The notes beneath the pieces were generated by a model. The model made no database searches. It was not told the DNA's origin and saw only the letters and a program-made list of their open reading frames with translations. Position numbers and translations under genes: made by a program. Positions 5,083 to 5,590 of a DNA stretch of 5,590 nucleotides are shown here, piece by piece. Source of the DNA: Chloroflexota bacterium (GTDB lineage: Bacteria; Chloroflexota; Limnocylindria; Limnocylindrales; CSP1-4); contig JAJYXX010000312.1 of the NCBI GenBank assembly GCA_021801545.1, forward strand, positions 1-5,590. Reading direction: 5' to 3'. Each line of letters starts with the position of its first letter. The first letter of the stretch is position 1.

Positions 5083-5589
5083 GTGCCGCTTTTCCTTGAT
5101 TCCGCATCGGTGGACGATGCCCGGCGGTCGGCGGAGGCGCGCCGTGTCGCCGCGCTCCGGCCGGGTCGGGTCGGGTTGAAGTTGCCGAGCACGCCCGACA
5201 ACTTCGTCTTGGCAGCACGCCTGGCGAGCGAGGGGCTCGTCCTGGGCATGACCGCCATCTTCGGCGCCGCGCAGGTATACCTCGCTTGCCAAACCGGGGT
5301 GCGTTACGTGCTGCCGTACGTCAATCGAAGCACGCGCCTGCTGGGCGACGGATCGGCGCTCGTTCGCGAGATGCGGTCCGTGATCGAGGCCTGCCAAGCG
5401 CCGGTCGAGATCCTCGCTGCGAGCGTGAAGACCCCGGCTGAGGCGATTGCGACGGCCACCGCGGGCGCGCACTCATTGACGCTCCCGCTCGCCCTTATCG
5501 AGGAGCTCGGCCGGCACGAGCTCTCGGACCAGGCGATCACCGAGTTCGCGGCGGTGGCGCGAGAGGTGCCTGCCAGCCTGCCTCTCTAA
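5083..5589 (+). CDS. TalC/fructose-6-phosphate aldolase-like protein, internally shortened
   Basis: The 168-residue product belongs to the small transaldolase/F6P-aldolase family (about 215-220 residues), whose members form or cleave aldols between dihydroxyacetone and glyceraldehyde 3-phosphate or act as transaldolases. Matching E. coli FsaA from memory gives Asp6 (FLDS) = Asp6, Schiff-base Lys33 (GLKLPST) = Lys85, Thr57 (GMTAIFGAAQ) = Thr109, Tyr79 and Arg82 (YVLPYVNR) = Tyr131 and Arg134, and Ser114 (LAASVKTP) = Ser166. From Lys33 on the spacing is exactly collinear, but roughly FsaA residues 18-69 are missing. That segment holds the strand with VTTNP (Thr26, Asn28) and the following strand with Gln59. 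The protein therefore keeps the catalytic Lys but lacks about two barrel strands and is likely inactive or altered. No encapsulation helix is seen. Its substrate link to DeoC's glyceraldehyde 3-phosphate is inferred. Confidence 0.82.
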   Translation: MPLFLDSASVDDARRSAEARRVAALRPGRVGLKLPSTPDNFVLAARLASEGLVLGMTAIFGAAQVYLACQTGVRYVLPYVNRSTRLLGDGSALVREMRSVIEACQAPVEILAASVKTPAEAIATATAGAHSLTLPLALIEELGRHELSDQAITEFAAVAREVPASLPL

Positions 5590-5590
5590 G

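Noticed and set aside
1..5590. Searched for tRNA or rRNA genes, CRISPR repeats, insertion sequences and attachment sites.
   Set aside because: Nothing resembling them was seen. The window is almost fully coding, and no gap exceeds about 71 bases.

Overview
The window is one compact, co-directional (+ strand) operon that encodes a bacterial microcompartment (BMC) with its shell and its sugar-phosphate/aldehyde enzymes. The DNA is very GC-rich, with strong G/C preference at third codon positions. That and the gene set suggest an environmental high-GC bacterium. A Chloroflexota-like or myxobacterial-like source is plausible, but no feature here fixes the taxon.

Layout, left to right: (1) deoC, deoxyribose-phosphate aldolase with an N-terminal targeting helix and a four-cysteine motif (30-899). 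(2) A CcmP/CsoS1D-type tandem BMC-T shell protein (886-1515). (3) A BMC-H hexamer protein (1563-1871). (4) A first BMC-P pentamer protein (1937-2224). (5) A CoA-acylating aldehyde dehydrogenase of the PduP/EutE type with its own targeting helix (2296-3759). (6) A PduT-like tandem BMC-T protein with His where PduT has its cluster-binding Cys (3762-4373). (7) A second, divergent BMC-P (4380-4664). (8) A third BMC-P with a long odd C-terminal tail (4661-5059). (9) A TalC/fructose-6-phosphate-aldolase-like protein that lacks about 50 internal residues (5083-5589). Gaps are 2-71 bases and several genes overlap (14 and 4 bases), so one transcript is likely. No promoter or terminator is visible, so the operon probably continues on the left and possibly on the right.

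Inferred working model: DeoC splits 2-deoxyribose 5-phosphate into glyceraldehyde 3-phosphate and acetaldehyde inside the shell. The aldehyde dehydrogenase converts acetaldehyde, CoA and NAD+ into acetyl-CoA and NADH. The shell (one hexamer, two trimer types, three pentamers) confines the aldehyde. This matches the sugar-phosphate-utilising (SPU) class of BMC loci. The expected phosphotransacylase, alcohol dehydrogenase and ribose-phosphate isomerase are not in the window.

The points most worth a second look are the internally deleted aldolase at the right end together with the unusual tail of the gene before it, the DeoC Cys motif, the His substitution at the BMC-T pore, and two stem-loops (2223-2247 and 1911-1930) placed where they could tune relative expression.
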